DNA of 64,000 bases from an uncultured Bacteroidales bacterium (lineage in GTDB: Bacteria; Bacteroidota; Bacteroidia; Bacteroidales; UBA932): contig CAKUVA010000002.1 in NCBI GenBank assembly GCA_934693135.1, positions 1-64,000 of the forward strand, given 5' to 3'. The notes beneath the pieces are model-generated. The model had not been told where the DNA came from. It ran no database searches and saw nothing but the letters and a program-made list of their open reading frames with translations. Below are positions 37,985 to 48,600 of this stretch, piece after piece. Both the position numbers and the translations under genes were made by a program. Every line of letters starts with the position of its first letter. Position 1 is the stretch's first letter.

Positions 37985-39343
37985 TTATGCCATTTCCTTA
38001 AGCATCAAGTCGATTCCTTTCTGGATCATCGCTTGGATGTCATTCTTGGATGGATCTATATATTCGCAAAGTGCGAGGTCCTCAGGCAATACTTCATAGA
38101 TGCCGAATTTTTCCATCTTGTCAATGTCTCCTGCAAGGCATGCTTTAGCGAGGTATACAGGATAGATGTCCATAGGGAGTACTTTGCTATATACGTCAGA
38201 CATTACGAATGCGCGTGGTCCACCATTGAAATTCGTATCCATGTCGTATGTCTTCTTTGGACAAAGCCAAGAGAAGTATGTGTGACTTGAACTGAATTTA
38301 TTGAATCTGAAAGGCTTAGCCCATCCGAGTAGTTCTCTTTCAGTACCTTCATGAAGAAGTGTGACTTGATTGTCGAAGAAACCAAGGAATCCGTTTTCTC
38401 CTACATTCTCTCCAGTAAGAACATCACCGCTAATGAATCTAAGGTCATTTGCGGAATTGTCATAGAACTCTCTCAGATCCTTAATAGCTATTCCTGGAAG
38501 TGCGTCAACGTATGAAGGATCAATGGCCTTCGGACCAGTGACAGCCACTTTTCTTGCCATGTTATACTTGCCTGTGTTGAAGAGTTTTCCTATGGCAACC
38601 AAGAGTAGAAGCGAAACTGTCCAGACAGTGTCACCTTTCATGATAGGAGAGATATGGCTAATCTGGACTCCTACATTTCCTGCAGGATGCTTACCGCTGA
38701 ATACATGAGGTATTACGTTCTCAATTTTATGGAGAGGCGTGCTAGAATAGTTCTCGCTATTGAGAGAAAAATGAACCCCACCATTAGTGAGTTTTGCGAG
38801 TGCGTTGACGCCTGTCTGAATATCAGCAATTTCGTCCTTGAAAGCAAATTCTGGGACAGCTGCAAGAGGTGCGGTAGTAAATGCTGAAACGAAAATAGCT
38901 TTTGGCTCGATTGAAGGATCGGCGATGATTCCATAAGGCCTCTGTATAAGAGAAGGCCACAGACCGCTCTTAAGGAGAAGCCCTTTGATGTCCTCAGCTG
39001 TCATTTCTGATACCTTGTGGACACCGAAGTCTGCGAACTCTTGTTGAGCATCTGCCTTGATCCTTACTTCAAGCAACTTTCTTTTTTCGCCCCTGACTAT
39101 TTCTGTGACGACTCCGCTTACTGGAGAAGAAAAAAGAATGTCAGGGTTCTTTTTGTCAGCCAAGACAGGTGATCCTGCCAGAACTTTATCGCCTTCCTTG
39201 ACAAGAAGCCTAGGGATAAGGCCCTTGAAGTCAGTAGGTTTTACAGCGACAACGTCAGGTACAATCGTCTTCTTGGTTTTCTGGGCCGCTGTTCCGGAGA
39301 TAGGAATGTCTAGCCCTTGTTTCAAATCGATGTTGTTTGACAT
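37985..39343 (-). CDS. nqrA: Na+-NQR subunit A
   Basis: Cytoplasmic peripheral subunit that binds quinone. The N-terminus DLKQGLDIPISG, the lipoyl/Rnf-like barrel region (SPVSGVVTEIVRGEKR), SAFTTAPLAAV and VTGPKAIDPSYVDALPG are all expected. It is 452 aa and the first gene of the operon nqrABCDEF. The divergent helicase gene starts 75 bp away, and no convincing promoter is seen between them beyond a TATATTCG box on the minus strand. Confidence 0.98.
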   Translation of the reverse strand: MSNNIDLKQGLDIPISGTAAQKTKKTIVPDVVAVKPTDFKGLIPRLLVKEGDKVLAGSPVLADKKNPDILFSSPVSGVVTEIVRGEKRKLLEVRIKADAQQEFADFGVHKVSEMTAEDIKGLLLKSGLWPSLIQRPYGIIADPSIEPKAIFVSAFTTAPLAAVPEFAFKDEIADIQTGVNALAKLTNGGVHFSLNSENYSSTPLHKIENVIPHVFSGKHPAGNVGVQISHISPIMKGDTVWTVSLLLLVAIGKLFNTGKYNMARKVAVTGPKAIDPSYVDALPGIAIKDLREFYDNSANDLRFISGDVLTGENVGENGFLGFFDNQVTLLHEGTERELLGWAKPFRFNKFSSSHTYFSWLCPKKTYDMDTNFNGGPRAFVMSDVYSKVLPMDIYPVYLAKACLAGDIDKMEKFGIYEVLPEDLALCEYIDPSKNDIQAMIQKGIDLMLKEMA

Positions 39344-39418
39344 TATAGGTAACCTTTAATAGTATTTCGGATTTTCCGGCGCGAATATACTGAAAATTTT
39401 CGTAATTTCGCTCTCATT

Positions 39419-41863
39419 ATGGAAAACAATAGTGCTATATTAGAGGGGCTTGACGGTCAGCAGAGGGCTGCGGTAAGCCAGACAGAAGGTCCGGTGTTGA
39501 TAGTTGCTGGGGCCGGAGCAGGAAAAACAAGAGTTCTGACAGGAAGAATTGCATATATTTTGGAAAAAGGATGTGAGCCTGATCGTATTCTTGCATTGAC
39601 ATTCACGAAGAAAGCTGCGTCTGAAATGAAGGAGAGGATTGCAGCGATGGTGGGGGAGAAGAAAGCTCGCCGTCTCTATATGGGAACGTTTCATTCGGTA
39701 TTCATCCGTTTCCTGAGGGAATTCGCAGATAGTCTCGGTTATCCGTCGAATTTTACGATATATGACACTGGCGATTCAGTTAGTGCAATCAAGTCTTGTT
39801 TGAAGGAGATGAAGCTTGATGATAAAGTCTATAAGCCAAAGGATGTTTTGAGTAGAATATCTATGGCTAAAAACAATCTCGTAACCCCTGAAGCATATAA
39901 ACGCAATGCTCAAGCCATTACCAATGATACTCATGCCAAGAAACCTGAAATTTGCAATATTTATGCGATGTATGCGGCCAAGTGTAAACAGGCAGGTGTG
40001 ATGGATTTTGATGATATATTGCTGAATATGAATATCTTATTCCGGGATAATGCTGATGCTCTTGAATCTGTTTCATCCCGTTTTGACTATATTCTTGTTG
40101 ATGAGTATCAGGACACTAATTATTCGCAGTATCTCATTTTAAAGAAACTTAGTCAGAAGCATAGGAATATTTGTGTTGTAGGTGATGATTCTCAGTCTAT
40201 TTATGCTTTCCGTGGGGCAAAGATAGAGAATATACTGAATTTCCGCAAGGACTATCCTGACTGCAAACTTTTCCGGTTAGAGCAGAATTATAGATCCACG
40301 CAAACTATTGTTGATGCTGCAAATTCTGTTATTGAGAAGAATGAATCGAGGATCCCTAAGACATGTTATTCAAAGGGACCTGAGGGGGATAAAATACATC
40401 TTATAAAGGCATATACGGAGCAGGAAGAGGCACTTCTCATAGCCTCGTCGATAATTTCGAGAATGGGGGAGGAACATTGTCAATATCAAGATTTTGCGAT
40501 TCTGTATAGAACTAATTCACAGTCTCGCGCGTTGGAGGAAGCGCTTCGCAAGAGGAATCTACCATATATGATTTATTCTGGCAATTCGTTTTTTGATCGT
40601 GCAGAAGTAAAAGATATGATGGCCTATTTTAAGCTTGCTGTTAATCCGAAGGATGACGAATCTTTCAGGAGAGTTCTCAATACCCCAGCCAGAGGTATAG
40701 GATCTACTTCTGAGGAGTTTCTTGTCAATGTTGCCAAGGATAGGAAAATCTCATTGTTTGAAGCATCTACACCAGAGGTTATGTTAGCTTCTGGAATGAA
40801 ACAGGCTGCTGTGGTGAAAATTTCGGTTTTCCATAATCTCATCGCTTCTGCTAATGCTGGGGTGCTCTCGGATGATGCGTTTTCAGTGGCTAATACATTG
40901 TCCGTTAAATCAGGTTTGTATGCTTTATTCAAGTTGGATAACTCGATAGAAAGTCAGTCGAGGGCTGCAAATATAGAGGAACTTCTTAATAGTGTGAAGA
41001 GCTTTGTAGAAGATCGTCAGAATGAATATAAAGAAGAATTGATGGCGGACGAGAGTATCTCTGATATTGATGCTATTCAAGATAGTGATCTTCCTATAGT
41101 TACATTGTGTGATTTTTTGGAAGATATCTCGCTTCTCAGTGCTGTGGATGTGAAAGATGATGAGTCGTCAAATAAGATAACGCTAATGACTGTTCATTCT
41201 TCTAAAGGCTTGGAGTTTCCATATGTTTATGTCGCTGGTATGGAAGAGAATATCTTTCCCTCAGGAGGTATGTTTGCATCACCAAGCGATATAGAGGAGG
41301 AACGTAGATTATTTTATGTTGCGCTTACGCGTGCTAAGGTCGCTGTAAACCTCTCATTTGCGAATACAAGGATGCGTAATGGGAAACATGAGGAAAATTC
41401 TCCGAGTCGATTTGTGCGTGAGATTGATCCAAAATATATCGATAATCCTCTAAGAGATAATGAGGCTGATATTATTGAGGGGGAAACGAGGTTTAGCGGT
41501 TTTGGCTCAAGATTCAATGATACTCGTCGTGGAGTTTCATCGCGATTGTATGGTGGAAATTCTTCTAGTAGTCGGAGTCATGGAAATTATGGCACTTCAG
41601 GACCAGTTCGGACTGAGCCGGCATATCGCAAACCGGTGCCTGCTAATTTGAAACCTGTCAAATCGGTAGTCAATGATGTCGAATTTATTCCTGTGCCTGT
41701 TTTAGAGCTTAAAGTAGGACAGAAAGTGGAACATAATAGGTTTGGTTTCGGTAAGATACTTGAAATATCTGGAAATGAAACTGCTAGAAAAGCTAAAATA
41801 GATTTTGAAAAATATGGTGTAAAAGTTTTATTGCTTAATTATGCAAAAATTCGTCTTGCATAA
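39419..41863 (+). CDS. UvrD/PcrA-type 3'-5' DNA helicase
   Basis: Superfamily 1A helicase acting in repair and removal of stalled complexes. Walker A GAGAGKT is at 31-37, followed by LALTFTKKAASEMKERI (motif Ia), VDEYQDTNYSQY (motif II), VGDDSQSIYAFRGA (motif III), LEQNYRS, TVHSSKGLEFPYVYVAGMEE (motif V) and RRLFYVALTRAK (motif VI). The C-terminal 200 residues contain a Ser/Arg-rich linker and end with a Tudor-like domain (GQKVEHNRFGFGKILEI), as in PcrA. At 814 aa it is complete. Assignment to uvrD rather than pcrA is arbitrary. Confidence 0.96.
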   Translation: MENNSAILEGLDGQQRAAVSQTEGPVLIVAGAGAGKTRVLTGRIAYILEKGCEPDRILALTFTKKAASEMKERIAAMVGEKKARRLYMGTFHSVFIRFLREFADSLGYPSNFTIYDTGDSVSAIKSCLKEMKLDDKVYKPKDVLSRISMAKNNLVTPEAYKRNAQAITNDTHAKKPEICNIYAMYAAKCKQAGVMDFDDILLNMNILFRDNADALESVSSRFDYILVDEYQDTNYSQYLILKKLSQKHRNICVVGDDSQSIYAFRGAKIENILNFRKDYPDCKLFRLEQNYRSTQTIVDAANSVIEKNESRIPKTCYSKGPEGDKIHLIKAYTEQEEALLIASSIISRMGEEHCQYQDFAILYRTNSQSRALEEALRKRNLPYMIYSGNSFFDRAEVKDMMAYFKLAVNPKDDESFRRVLNTPARGIGSTSEEFLVNVAKDRKISLFEASTPEVMLASGMKQAAVVKISVFHNLIASANAGVLSDDAFSVANTLSVKSGLYALFKLDNSIESQSRAANIEELLNSVKSFVEDRQNEYKEELMADESISDIDAIQDSDLPIVTLCDFLEDISLLSAVDVKDDESSNKITLMTVHSSKGLEFPYVYVAGMEENIFPSGGMFASPSDIEEERRLFYVALTRAKVAVNLSFANTRMRNGKHEENSPSRFVREIDPKYIDNPLRDNEADIIEGETRFSGFGSRFNDTRRGVSSRLYGGNSSSSRSHGNYGTSGPVRTEPAYRKPVPANLKPVKSVVNDVEFIPVPVLELKVGQKVEHNRFGFGKILEISGNETARKAKIDFEKYGVKVLLLNYAKIRLA

Positions 41864-41885
41864 AACAATTAAATGAAATATTTAT

Positions 41886-41972
41886 TATATTTGCAATGAA
41901 GTTTTTCATAGTTTAAGTTTAGGTTAAGTAGCGGGGTGGTCGCAGAGATTGCGACTCCCCGTGAATTTTTTT
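41886..41972 (+). ncRNA. Candidate small RNA between helicase and lipoprotein genes
   Basis: A Bacteroidetes -7 box (TATATTTG, 41886-41893) is followed about 40 bp later by an intrinsic terminator, which would give a transcript of about 70 nt without an open frame. The -33 is weak: the only upstream TTG is 27 bp away. The simpler reading is that the hairpin just ends the helicase mRNA. No RNA family is recognised. Confidence 0.22.
41932..41972 (+). terminator. Intrinsic terminator after the helicase gene
   Basis: Arms CGGGG-TG-GTCGCA and TGCGAC-T-CCCCG around loop GAGAT (41932-41961), followed by GAATTTTTTT. It lies about 70 bp after the helicase stop codon. Confidence 0.8.
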
Positions 41973-42195
41973 ACACAAATTTATTAGGTGATAGCTCTAT
42001 CTGCTTGTATTTCTGTAAGTAAATACTTAAATAAAAAATCCTTAAAAATAGAAATAATCATTCAGAAAAGATTTAAAAATCATAAAAATTTCATGTGATT
42101 TCGTTTATTAATGAAATGTAATGTTGATTTTTATAATTCTTAAATAAGTTTCAGATTATAATGTATAGTTTAGCCGAAAAACAACTTTATAACTT

Positions 42196-43281
42196 ATGAA
42201 ACGAATAATCTATCTGATCATCATTTTGATGACATTGTTCCATTCCTGTAGCAGGAACTGGAGTGAGACGGAAGGGGAAGGTTCTCTACGAATTTATTTC
42301 TCTGAGAATTCTTATGTGCAGACAAAAGCAACTGCAGAGATTCCTGATACTGGTGCTTTTTTGCTGAAAGTTACGGATTCCGGAGGAAAAGTAATATATG
42401 ATGGGACATTCGGTGATTCTCCCGAGAAACTTTTGGTTAGCCCTGGTACATATAATATATGTGTACGTTCAGGATTGTTTTCTAAACCTGCATTCTCGTC
42501 TCCTCTTTTTGGCGATGATCAATGTGTTGTGGTAAGATCTGGCGCTGTGTCGGACGTATATTTGACTTGCGGGCAGATAAACTCAGGAATGAAACTTCGG
42601 ATTTCTCCGGATTTTCTTACATCATATAGTAATGCCGTCTTGTTTCTTAAGAGTGCTGAAGGTAAGCTAATGTATTCATATTCTGAGAAGCGTGTTGCGT
42701 ATTTTAATCCTGGGAACGTATCGCTTATTCTCAGTGAAAATGGAAAGGAGAAGAATCTTTGCACGAAGACATTGAAACCTAAACAGGTACTTGTGATGAG
42801 TATTTCTGCCCCTGTGGCGACTTCATCGGAAACTGGGCGAATCCATGTTGCGGTCGATACTTCACGGGATTGGACAAATGACAGATATTCTATCGGAGGA
42901 AGTTCCGGGTCTGGGAATAGTGGCGGCACGGGCTTTTCCAAGGATAAGGCTTTAAATGTGTCGCAGGCTAAATCAGAACTTGGTGCTGAAGATGTGTGGG
43001 TATATGGGTATATTGTAGGGGGAGACCTCACTTCTGCATCAATGTCCTTTGACGAACCTTTCAAATCTAATGCGAATATTGCCATTGCTAGTCGTGCGTC
43101 AGTTGTGGAAAAGGAATCATGTATGTCTGTGCAGCTTCTAAAGGGCTCTATTCGTGATGCGCTGAATCTTGTCGATAATCCAGAGCTCATTGGGCATAAA
43201 GTCTATTTGAAGGGAGACATAGTCGAATCTTATTATAGTATTCCTGGCGTGAAAAACATATCTGATTATGTAATTGAATAA
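42196..43281 (+). CDS. Lipoprotein with DUF4493-like and OB-like (DUF6359-like) domains
   Basis: A 361-aa surface lipoprotein of unknown role, signal peptide ending at Cys18 (TLFHSC). Residues 30-230 resemble DUF4493: FLLKVTDSGGKVIYDGTFGD, SPGTYNICVRSG and a later beta-rich half. A Gly/Ser linker (GGSSGSGNSGGTG) separates a C-terminal beta-barrel domain (about 250-361) with DVWVYGYIVGG and LIGHKVYLKGDIV. Such OB-like domains bind ligands or nucleic acid, but no function is established. Assignment is by remembered family patterns. The gene stands alone before tRNA-Gly and the SusCD locus. Confidence 0.7.
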   Translation: MKRIIYLIIILMTLFHSCSRNWSETEGEGSLRIYFSENSYVQTKATAEIPDTGAFLLKVTDSGGKVIYDGTFGDSPEKLLVSPGTYNICVRSGLFSKPAFSSPLFGDDQCVVVRSGAVSDVYLTCGQINSGMKLRISPDFLTSYSNAVLFLKSAEGKLMYSYSEKRVAYFNPGNVSLILSENGKEKNLCTKTLKPKQVLVMSISAPVATSSETGRIHVAVDTSRDWTNDRYSIGGSSGSGNSGGTGFSKDKALNVSQAKSELGAEDVWVYGYIVGGDLTSASMSFDEPFKSNANIAIASRASVVEKESCMSVQLLKGSIRDALNLVDNPELIGHKVYLKGDIVESYYSIPGVKNISDYVIE

Positions 43282-43313
43282 AAATTATCAAATATAGAGC
43301 CGCTGAGTTTTTC

Positions 43314-43343
43314 TTGCAATTCGGATTTTTATTATTATATTTG
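43314..43343 (+). promoter_or_regulatory. Promoter of tRNA-Gly
   Basis: TTG (43314-43316), exactly 19 bp, TATATTTG (43336-43343), 30 bp before the tRNA 5' end at 43373. A textbook Bacteroidetes promoter. Confidence 0.8.
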
Positions 43344-43372
43344 CAAAACATTCAGGCAGAATGATACTATAT

Positions 43373-43445
43373 GCGGAAATAGCTCAGCTGGTAGAGCGTT
43401 GGCTTCCCAAGCCGAAGGTCGCGGGTTCGAGTCCCGTTTTCCGCT
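43373..43445 (+). tRNA. tRNA-Gly (CCC)
   Basis: Complete 73-nt cloverleaf. Acceptor GCGGAAA/TTTCCGC with discriminator T, D arm AGCTCAGCTGGTAGAGC, anticodon stem TTGGC/GCCGA around loop TTCCCAA (anticodon CCC), T arm GCGGGTTCGAGTCCCGT. CCA is not encoded. A weak inverted repeat (GTCACAGA...TCTGTGAC) at about 43454-43484 just downstream, followed by a T-rich stretch, probably ends the transcript. Confidence 0.96.
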
Positions 43446-43571
43446 CTATTTAGGTCACAGATCCTTTTCAAAAGAGTCTGTGACTTTCGTTTTTATTAGG
43501 TTTTTATTGTTTAATAGGTTTCGAATATCGGCTAATAATTATGTTTTTAACCTTAAAATCGGTATAAATCT

Positions 43572-43601
43572 TTTGAAATTATCAAAAAATACCTAAATTT
43601 G
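43572..43601 (+). promoter_or_regulatory. Promoter of the phosphoesterase-SusCD operon
   Basis: TTTG (43572-43575), 18 bp, TAAATTTG (43594-43601), about 60 bp before the ATG at 43662. It is the only good promoter ahead of the four-gene locus running to 52990, whose internal gaps are short. Confidence 0.65.
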
Positions 43602-43661
43602 CTTTCGAAACGAATCTTAATCGAAGATATAAAACATTTAAATCCGATTATCTAGTATATA

Positions 43662-45650
43662 ATGAAAAATTTTAGGCTTATTTTGGTGTTCGTTCTCAGT
43701 GTGTTGGGGGGGGCGGTTTCCTCTTGCTCTTCCAAGAACGATAATCCTTCGACAGACAAATTTGATGTCGATTTCGTCCTTCCTGCAAGTATTGATGCAC
43801 AGAAAGGCGGAGTCGTTTCATTTGTCGTCAATGATGGAAAGGCTCCGGAAACTACCGATATTATGCAGTTCGTTCAGAGCGATGGCATAATCCGTCAGAG
43901 TAATATCGTGGAATCTAATGCTGAGTCATTTTCGATTCAGTTAAATAATGGAATTACTGATGGAGACTATTCGGTTTATCTTAAACGAGATAATAGAAGG
44001 AAGGCTTGTGGTACGACGCACATCAGTATTGTAAAGAAAATAGATTTTACTCCAGATGCAGGTACTACTGTTTGGGGAGTTGTTTCCTGTGGTGACGAGG
44101 GGGTTGCTAATGTCGTGGTGTCAGATGGTGTACTTGTGACGACTACAGACAGTAGAGGTATCTATCAGTTGAAATCAGAAAAAAAATGGGGTTACGTATT
44201 CATTTCTGTACCGAGTGGATATGAAGTTCCTTCAGAAGGAGTACTTCCACAGTTCCATGCTTATCTTAGAGGTGGGGTTTCTTCATTGGAAAGAGCCGAT
44301 TTTGACCTTACGAAAGTTTCAGGCCAAGATAAGTTCAAACTCTTCTTCCTTGGTGATATGCACCTTGCCAACAGAACTGGTGATAAATCTCAATTTAAGG
44401 TGTTTACCAATGACTTTAACAAATACAGAGATAACCATAAATCTGAAAAAATGTATGGTGTAACTCTTGGTGATATGACATGGGATTTGTACTGGTATTC
44501 TAGGGGCTACGAGTTCCCACAGTATCTTGAGGAAATAAATTCTCAGGTGTCAGGAATTCAAATTTACCATACAATGGGTAATCATGATAATGACTATCAG
44601 ACTAAAAATGATTTCGATGCGGCATTTAAGTATGTTCGTGATATCGCTCCTACATATTATTCATATAATATTGGTAAGATTCATTTTGTGGTTCTTGATG
44701 ACATTGATTGTTCTAATTATGATGGAACCACATCAAGAAATTATGAAAAGAATATTACTTCAGAGCAATTTGATTGGTTGCAGAAAGATTTGTCTTATGT
44801 AGACAAGTCTACTCCTCTTATCATTACGACTCATGCTCAGATATTTTATCCGAATGGAAACAATGCTTATAAGTTAGATGGCAATACTATTACAAGATGG
44901 CCAAATACAAGAAAACTGCTTAATATTGTCAATGGGTATAAGGTTGTTCATTTCGTTACAGGTCATACTCATACTATTTTCAATGCGCTCCCGGAAGAAA
45001 CTGCTTCACTTGGTGCAGAGAATACATACGAGCATAATGCCGGTTCTATTTGCGCATCATGGTGGTGGTCTGGTTATTTGACTCCAGGTGTGTATATTAG
45101 CCTTGATGGAGCACCTGCAGGATATAGTATTTGGGATATTGATGGAACTGATATAAAATGGAAGTATAAGGCTACTGGAATGGAAGAAAGTTACCAATTC
45201 CGCTCTTATGACTTGAACAATGTATCGTTCTCTTTCAATGATGTTCCTAATATCTCGTCTAATGAGAAGGTTCAGTCTTCATTTAAGAGATATGTAACGG
45301 CATATCCTAAAAATTCTAACAATGAAGTCCTCATTAATATTTGGAACTGGAACTCCAAGTGGCAGCTTTCTGTAACAGATGAAACTGGAAAAGAGCTCAA
45401 ATGGACCAAGTCTGTTGCTTATGACCCGCTTCACATTGCAGCTTTGTCTGTCAAGAGATTCAATGATTCAAATCTTACGAGTGCGCCAAGTTTCATTACT
45501 GAAAATGCTATGCCTCATTTCTTTAAGGTGAAGGCTGATAATGCCAATGTTGACTTGACTATCAAGGTTACAGATGAATTCGGCAATGTCTATATTGAAA
45601 ATATGGCAAGACCTAAGGCTTTCAATGTGGATGACTACAAAGTGAAATAA
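43662..45650 (+). CDS. Calcineurin-like phosphoesterase lipoprotein
   Basis: A 662-aa surface-exposed metallophosphoesterase. The signal ends at Cys22 (AVSSCSS). Residues about 30-215 are beta-rich and carry an SdrD-B/carboxypeptidase-regulatory-like domain. The catalytic domain has Asp232-x-His234 (FLGDMHL), TLGDM, GNHD with Asn307-His308-Asp309, and GHTH at 434-437, the full dimetal set. A C-terminal beta domain (about 520-662) is found in Bacteroidales homologues (MetallophosC type). It heads an operon with SusC, SusD and a BACON lipoprotein, which suggests it removes phosphate or cleaves a phosphodiester from the imported substrate. Confidence 0.9.
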   Translation: MKNFRLILVFVLSVLGGAVSSCSSKNDNPSTDKFDVDFVLPASIDAQKGGVVSFVVNDGKAPETTDIMQFVQSDGIIRQSNIVESNAESFSIQLNNGITDGDYSVYLKRDNRRKACGTTHISIVKKIDFTPDAGTTVWGVVSCGDEGVANVVVSDGVLVTTTDSRGIYQLKSEKKWGYVFISVPSGYEVPSEGVLPQFHAYLRGGVSSLERADFDLTKVSGQDKFKLFFLGDMHLANRTGDKSQFKVFTNDFNKYRDNHKSEKMYGVTLGDMTWDLYWYSRGYEFPQYLEEINSQVSGIQIYHTMGNHDNDYQTKNDFDAAFKYVRDIAPTYYSYNIGKIHFVVLDDIDCSNYDGTTSRNYEKNITSEQFDWLQKDLSYVDKSTPLIITTHAQIFYPNGNNAYKLDGNTITRWPNTRKLLNIVNGYKVVHFVTGHTHTIFNALPEETASLGAENTYEHNAGSICASWWWSGYLTPGVYISLDGAPAGYSIWDIDGTDIKWKYKATGMEESYQFRSYDLNNVSFSFNDVPNISSNEKVQSSFKRYVTAYPKNSNNEVLINIWNWNSKWQLSVTDETGKELKWTKSVAYDPLHIAALSVKRFNDSNLTSAPSFITENAMPHFFKVKADNANVDLTIKVTDEFGNVYIENMARPKAFNVDDYKVK

Positions 45651-45697
45651 TACTGATTATATACCATATAATACATACAAACCAAAAAAACAATCTT

Positions 45698-48600
45698 ATG
45701 AGAGTCTTTAAAACAATTGCTGTGACTCTTATTCTTGTGCTTGGGTGCAATTTGAGCATCTTTGCGCAAAATAGGGAGGTGTCAGGAAAAGTTCTTGACG
45801 CCAATCAGCAACCTCTTGTCGGAGCTGCAGTCATGCTGCCAGGTACAACCAATGGGGCAGTGACAATCGACGACGGAAGCTTTTCATTGACTATTCCAGC
45901 AGGTGATGTTACCGTTGAGGTATCATCTTTGGGATATCTTACAAAGAAAGTTTCCATTCCAGCAGCTAAATCATCAATTACTGTTTATCTTGAGGAAGAT
46001 AATATGACTTTGACAGAAACTGTCGTTGTCGGTTATGGTACTCAAAAGAAGGTAAACTTGACGGGAGCCATTACAACTGTTGATAGCAAGGCTTTGGAAA
46101 ACAGGGTTTCTCACTCGTTGACCAATATGCTTCAGGGATCAGTACCGGGACTTAACATCAGCACTTCTGCTGGTAACCCTGGTTCATCAGGATCTCTCAA
46201 CATCCGTGGTACAACATCAATTAATGCTTCAGATCCTCTTGTTATCGTGGATGGTGCAGAGGGTGATATGAGTCGTGTCAATCCTAATGATGTTGAATCT
46301 ATCTCCGTTATCAAGGATGCGGCTGCAGCTGCTGTATATGGTGCTCGTGCTGCTTATGGTGTCATTTTGATTACGACGAAATCAGGTTCATCAAAAGATG
46401 GTAAGGCTACTGTTCGTTACAATGGTCGTTTCGGATGGGAGTCACCAACAACATCTACAGATTATGAGACAACTGGTTATTGGTCAGTTTATACTGTGAA
46501 CCTTTTTTGGAAAGCAGACACCGGTGGTACTCCATACTGTAACTATACAGATAATGACATGATGCAGCTTCTTGCTCGTGTTAATGACAAAACTGAAAAT
46601 CCAGATCGCCCTTGGGTTGTTGAAGAAGTTCGTAACGGAAGAAACCAGTGGGTTTACTATTGCAATACAGACTGGTATCACGAGTTGTTCCGTGACAATC
46701 ATCCTGTTCAGCAGCATAATGTATCCGTTACTGGTGGTGCTAAAGGTGTGAAATATTATCTTTCTGGAGCTTATGATCGTCAGACGGGTATGCTTAAGCA
46801 GTCTCCTGATGTGTTCGGAAAGTATAACCTAAGAGCTAAATTCGATTTCGATGTGAACAAGTGGATCAAGATGTCGAATAACACTTCGTTCTATAGCTCT
46901 ACATATAGTTATAAGGGAGTTGATAATGTACAGAATGCTCTTGCATATAGTGCACGTCATGCATTAGCATGTTTCCCTTTGAAGAACCCAGATGGTTCAT
47001 GGCTTTATTCAACTCCGTATCTTGGATATAAGGTTGCCAATGGTCGTCATGCTATTCTTGGAAATGACTATAATGTAAATAAAGACAGAAAGAGTGACTT
47101 TACAAATACTACTGAAATAAGAATCACTCCTGTTAAGACGTTTACTATTACAGCAAATTATACCTATAGAATGCGTCAGAATCGCAGCACTAACAGACGT
47201 ACTGCGTTTGATTATAGAGAATATCCTGATGGTCCTCTTCAGTCATATACTACAGGTGCCGGTCAGGATCGTCTCTTGGAGTCTATTGATACATGGAACT
47301 ATTATGCTACCAACGTATTCGGAACATATAGTGAGTCATTCAATGATGCTCACAATGTGACCGTAATGGCTGGTTTTAACTATGAAGCTCAGAATAAGAA
47401 ATCTGTATCTGCAGAAGGACTTAATCTTATGAGCAAGGAGCTTAATGACCTTGATCTTGTAGGACCTAATGAGGCTGGTGATGTTCTTACTACTGTAGGT
47501 GGTGGACAGACACAATATGCGCTTGCAGGTTTCTTTGGCCGTATTAACTACGATTATAAAGGTAAATATCTCTTTGAGGTATCAGGACGTTATGATGGTT
47601 CATCCCGTTTTGCGAAAGGTAGCCGTTGGGGATTTTTCCCATCAGCATCTGCAGGATGGCGAATTTCAGAAGAACCATTCTTCGCATCTGCAAAGAAAGT
47701 TGTAAATAATTTGAAACTTAGAGCTTCTTATGGTTCACTTGGTAACCAGAATGTCTCTAATTATGCTTACCTCAGAACAATTAGTATCAAGGATTTTGCT
47801 GGTTATTCATTCGGTGAAGGTTCAACAATGTCCAAGTATGCCACTATTTCTGCACCTAATGCGTCTGACCTTACTTGGGAAACATCACAACAATATAACC
47901 TCGGTATTGATGCTGGACTCTTCAACGATCGTCTTTCATTCACTGCAGAGGCTTATATTCGTGATACAAAGAACATGCTTACTGCTGGTAAGGCACTTCC
48001 AAGTATTTATGGAGCAGATTCTCCGAAGATGAATGCTGCAGACCTTCGTACTTCAGGTTATGAGCTTTCTCTTGGTTGGAGAGATATGTTTAAACTTGCA
48101 GGCAAGCCATTCGGTTATAGTGTACGTGCAACTTTAAGTGATTATAGAAGTATTATCACGAAGTATGATAACCCTGAGAAATCATTTGCTGATTCTTACT
48201 ATAAAGGTAAGAGAATGGGTGAAATTTGGGGCTTTGTTGTAGATGGTCTTTTCGAAACTACAGAAGAAGCTCAAGCTTATGCAAAACAGGTTGATCTCGG
48301 TTACTTTAGCAAGCGTCTTACCGGAGGTTGGCAGGGTGGTGACCTTAAGTATGTCGATTTGGATGGTGACGGAAAAATCGGACTTGGTCAGAATACTGTC
48401 AATGATCCTGGTGACAGAAAGATTATAGGAAACTCTCTTGCAAGCCTTCAGTATGGTTTTAACTTTAGCTTTGATTGGCTTGGATTTGATTTCAGTATCT
48501 TCCTTCAGGGTACAGGTAATCACTATTGGTATCCAACTGCAGAAAATATGCAGTTCTGGGGACCTTATTCAACTCCTTATACTTCGTTCTTACCAAAGAA

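Larger units (their letters stand above)
41864..42195. other. 332-bp intergenic region after the helicase gene
   Basis: Contains a TATATTTG box at 41886-41893, a strong GC-rich hairpin with a T tract at 41932-41972, and then about 220 bp of very AT-rich sequence up to the next start codon. In the last part I find no promoter of good quality, no open frame with coding character and no repeat. Confidence 0.6.

Noticed and set aside
42519-43190. 223-codon frame antisense to the DUF4493-like lipoprotein
   Set aside because: The plus-strand gene has a clear lipoprotein signal and domain order; the antisense frame has none.
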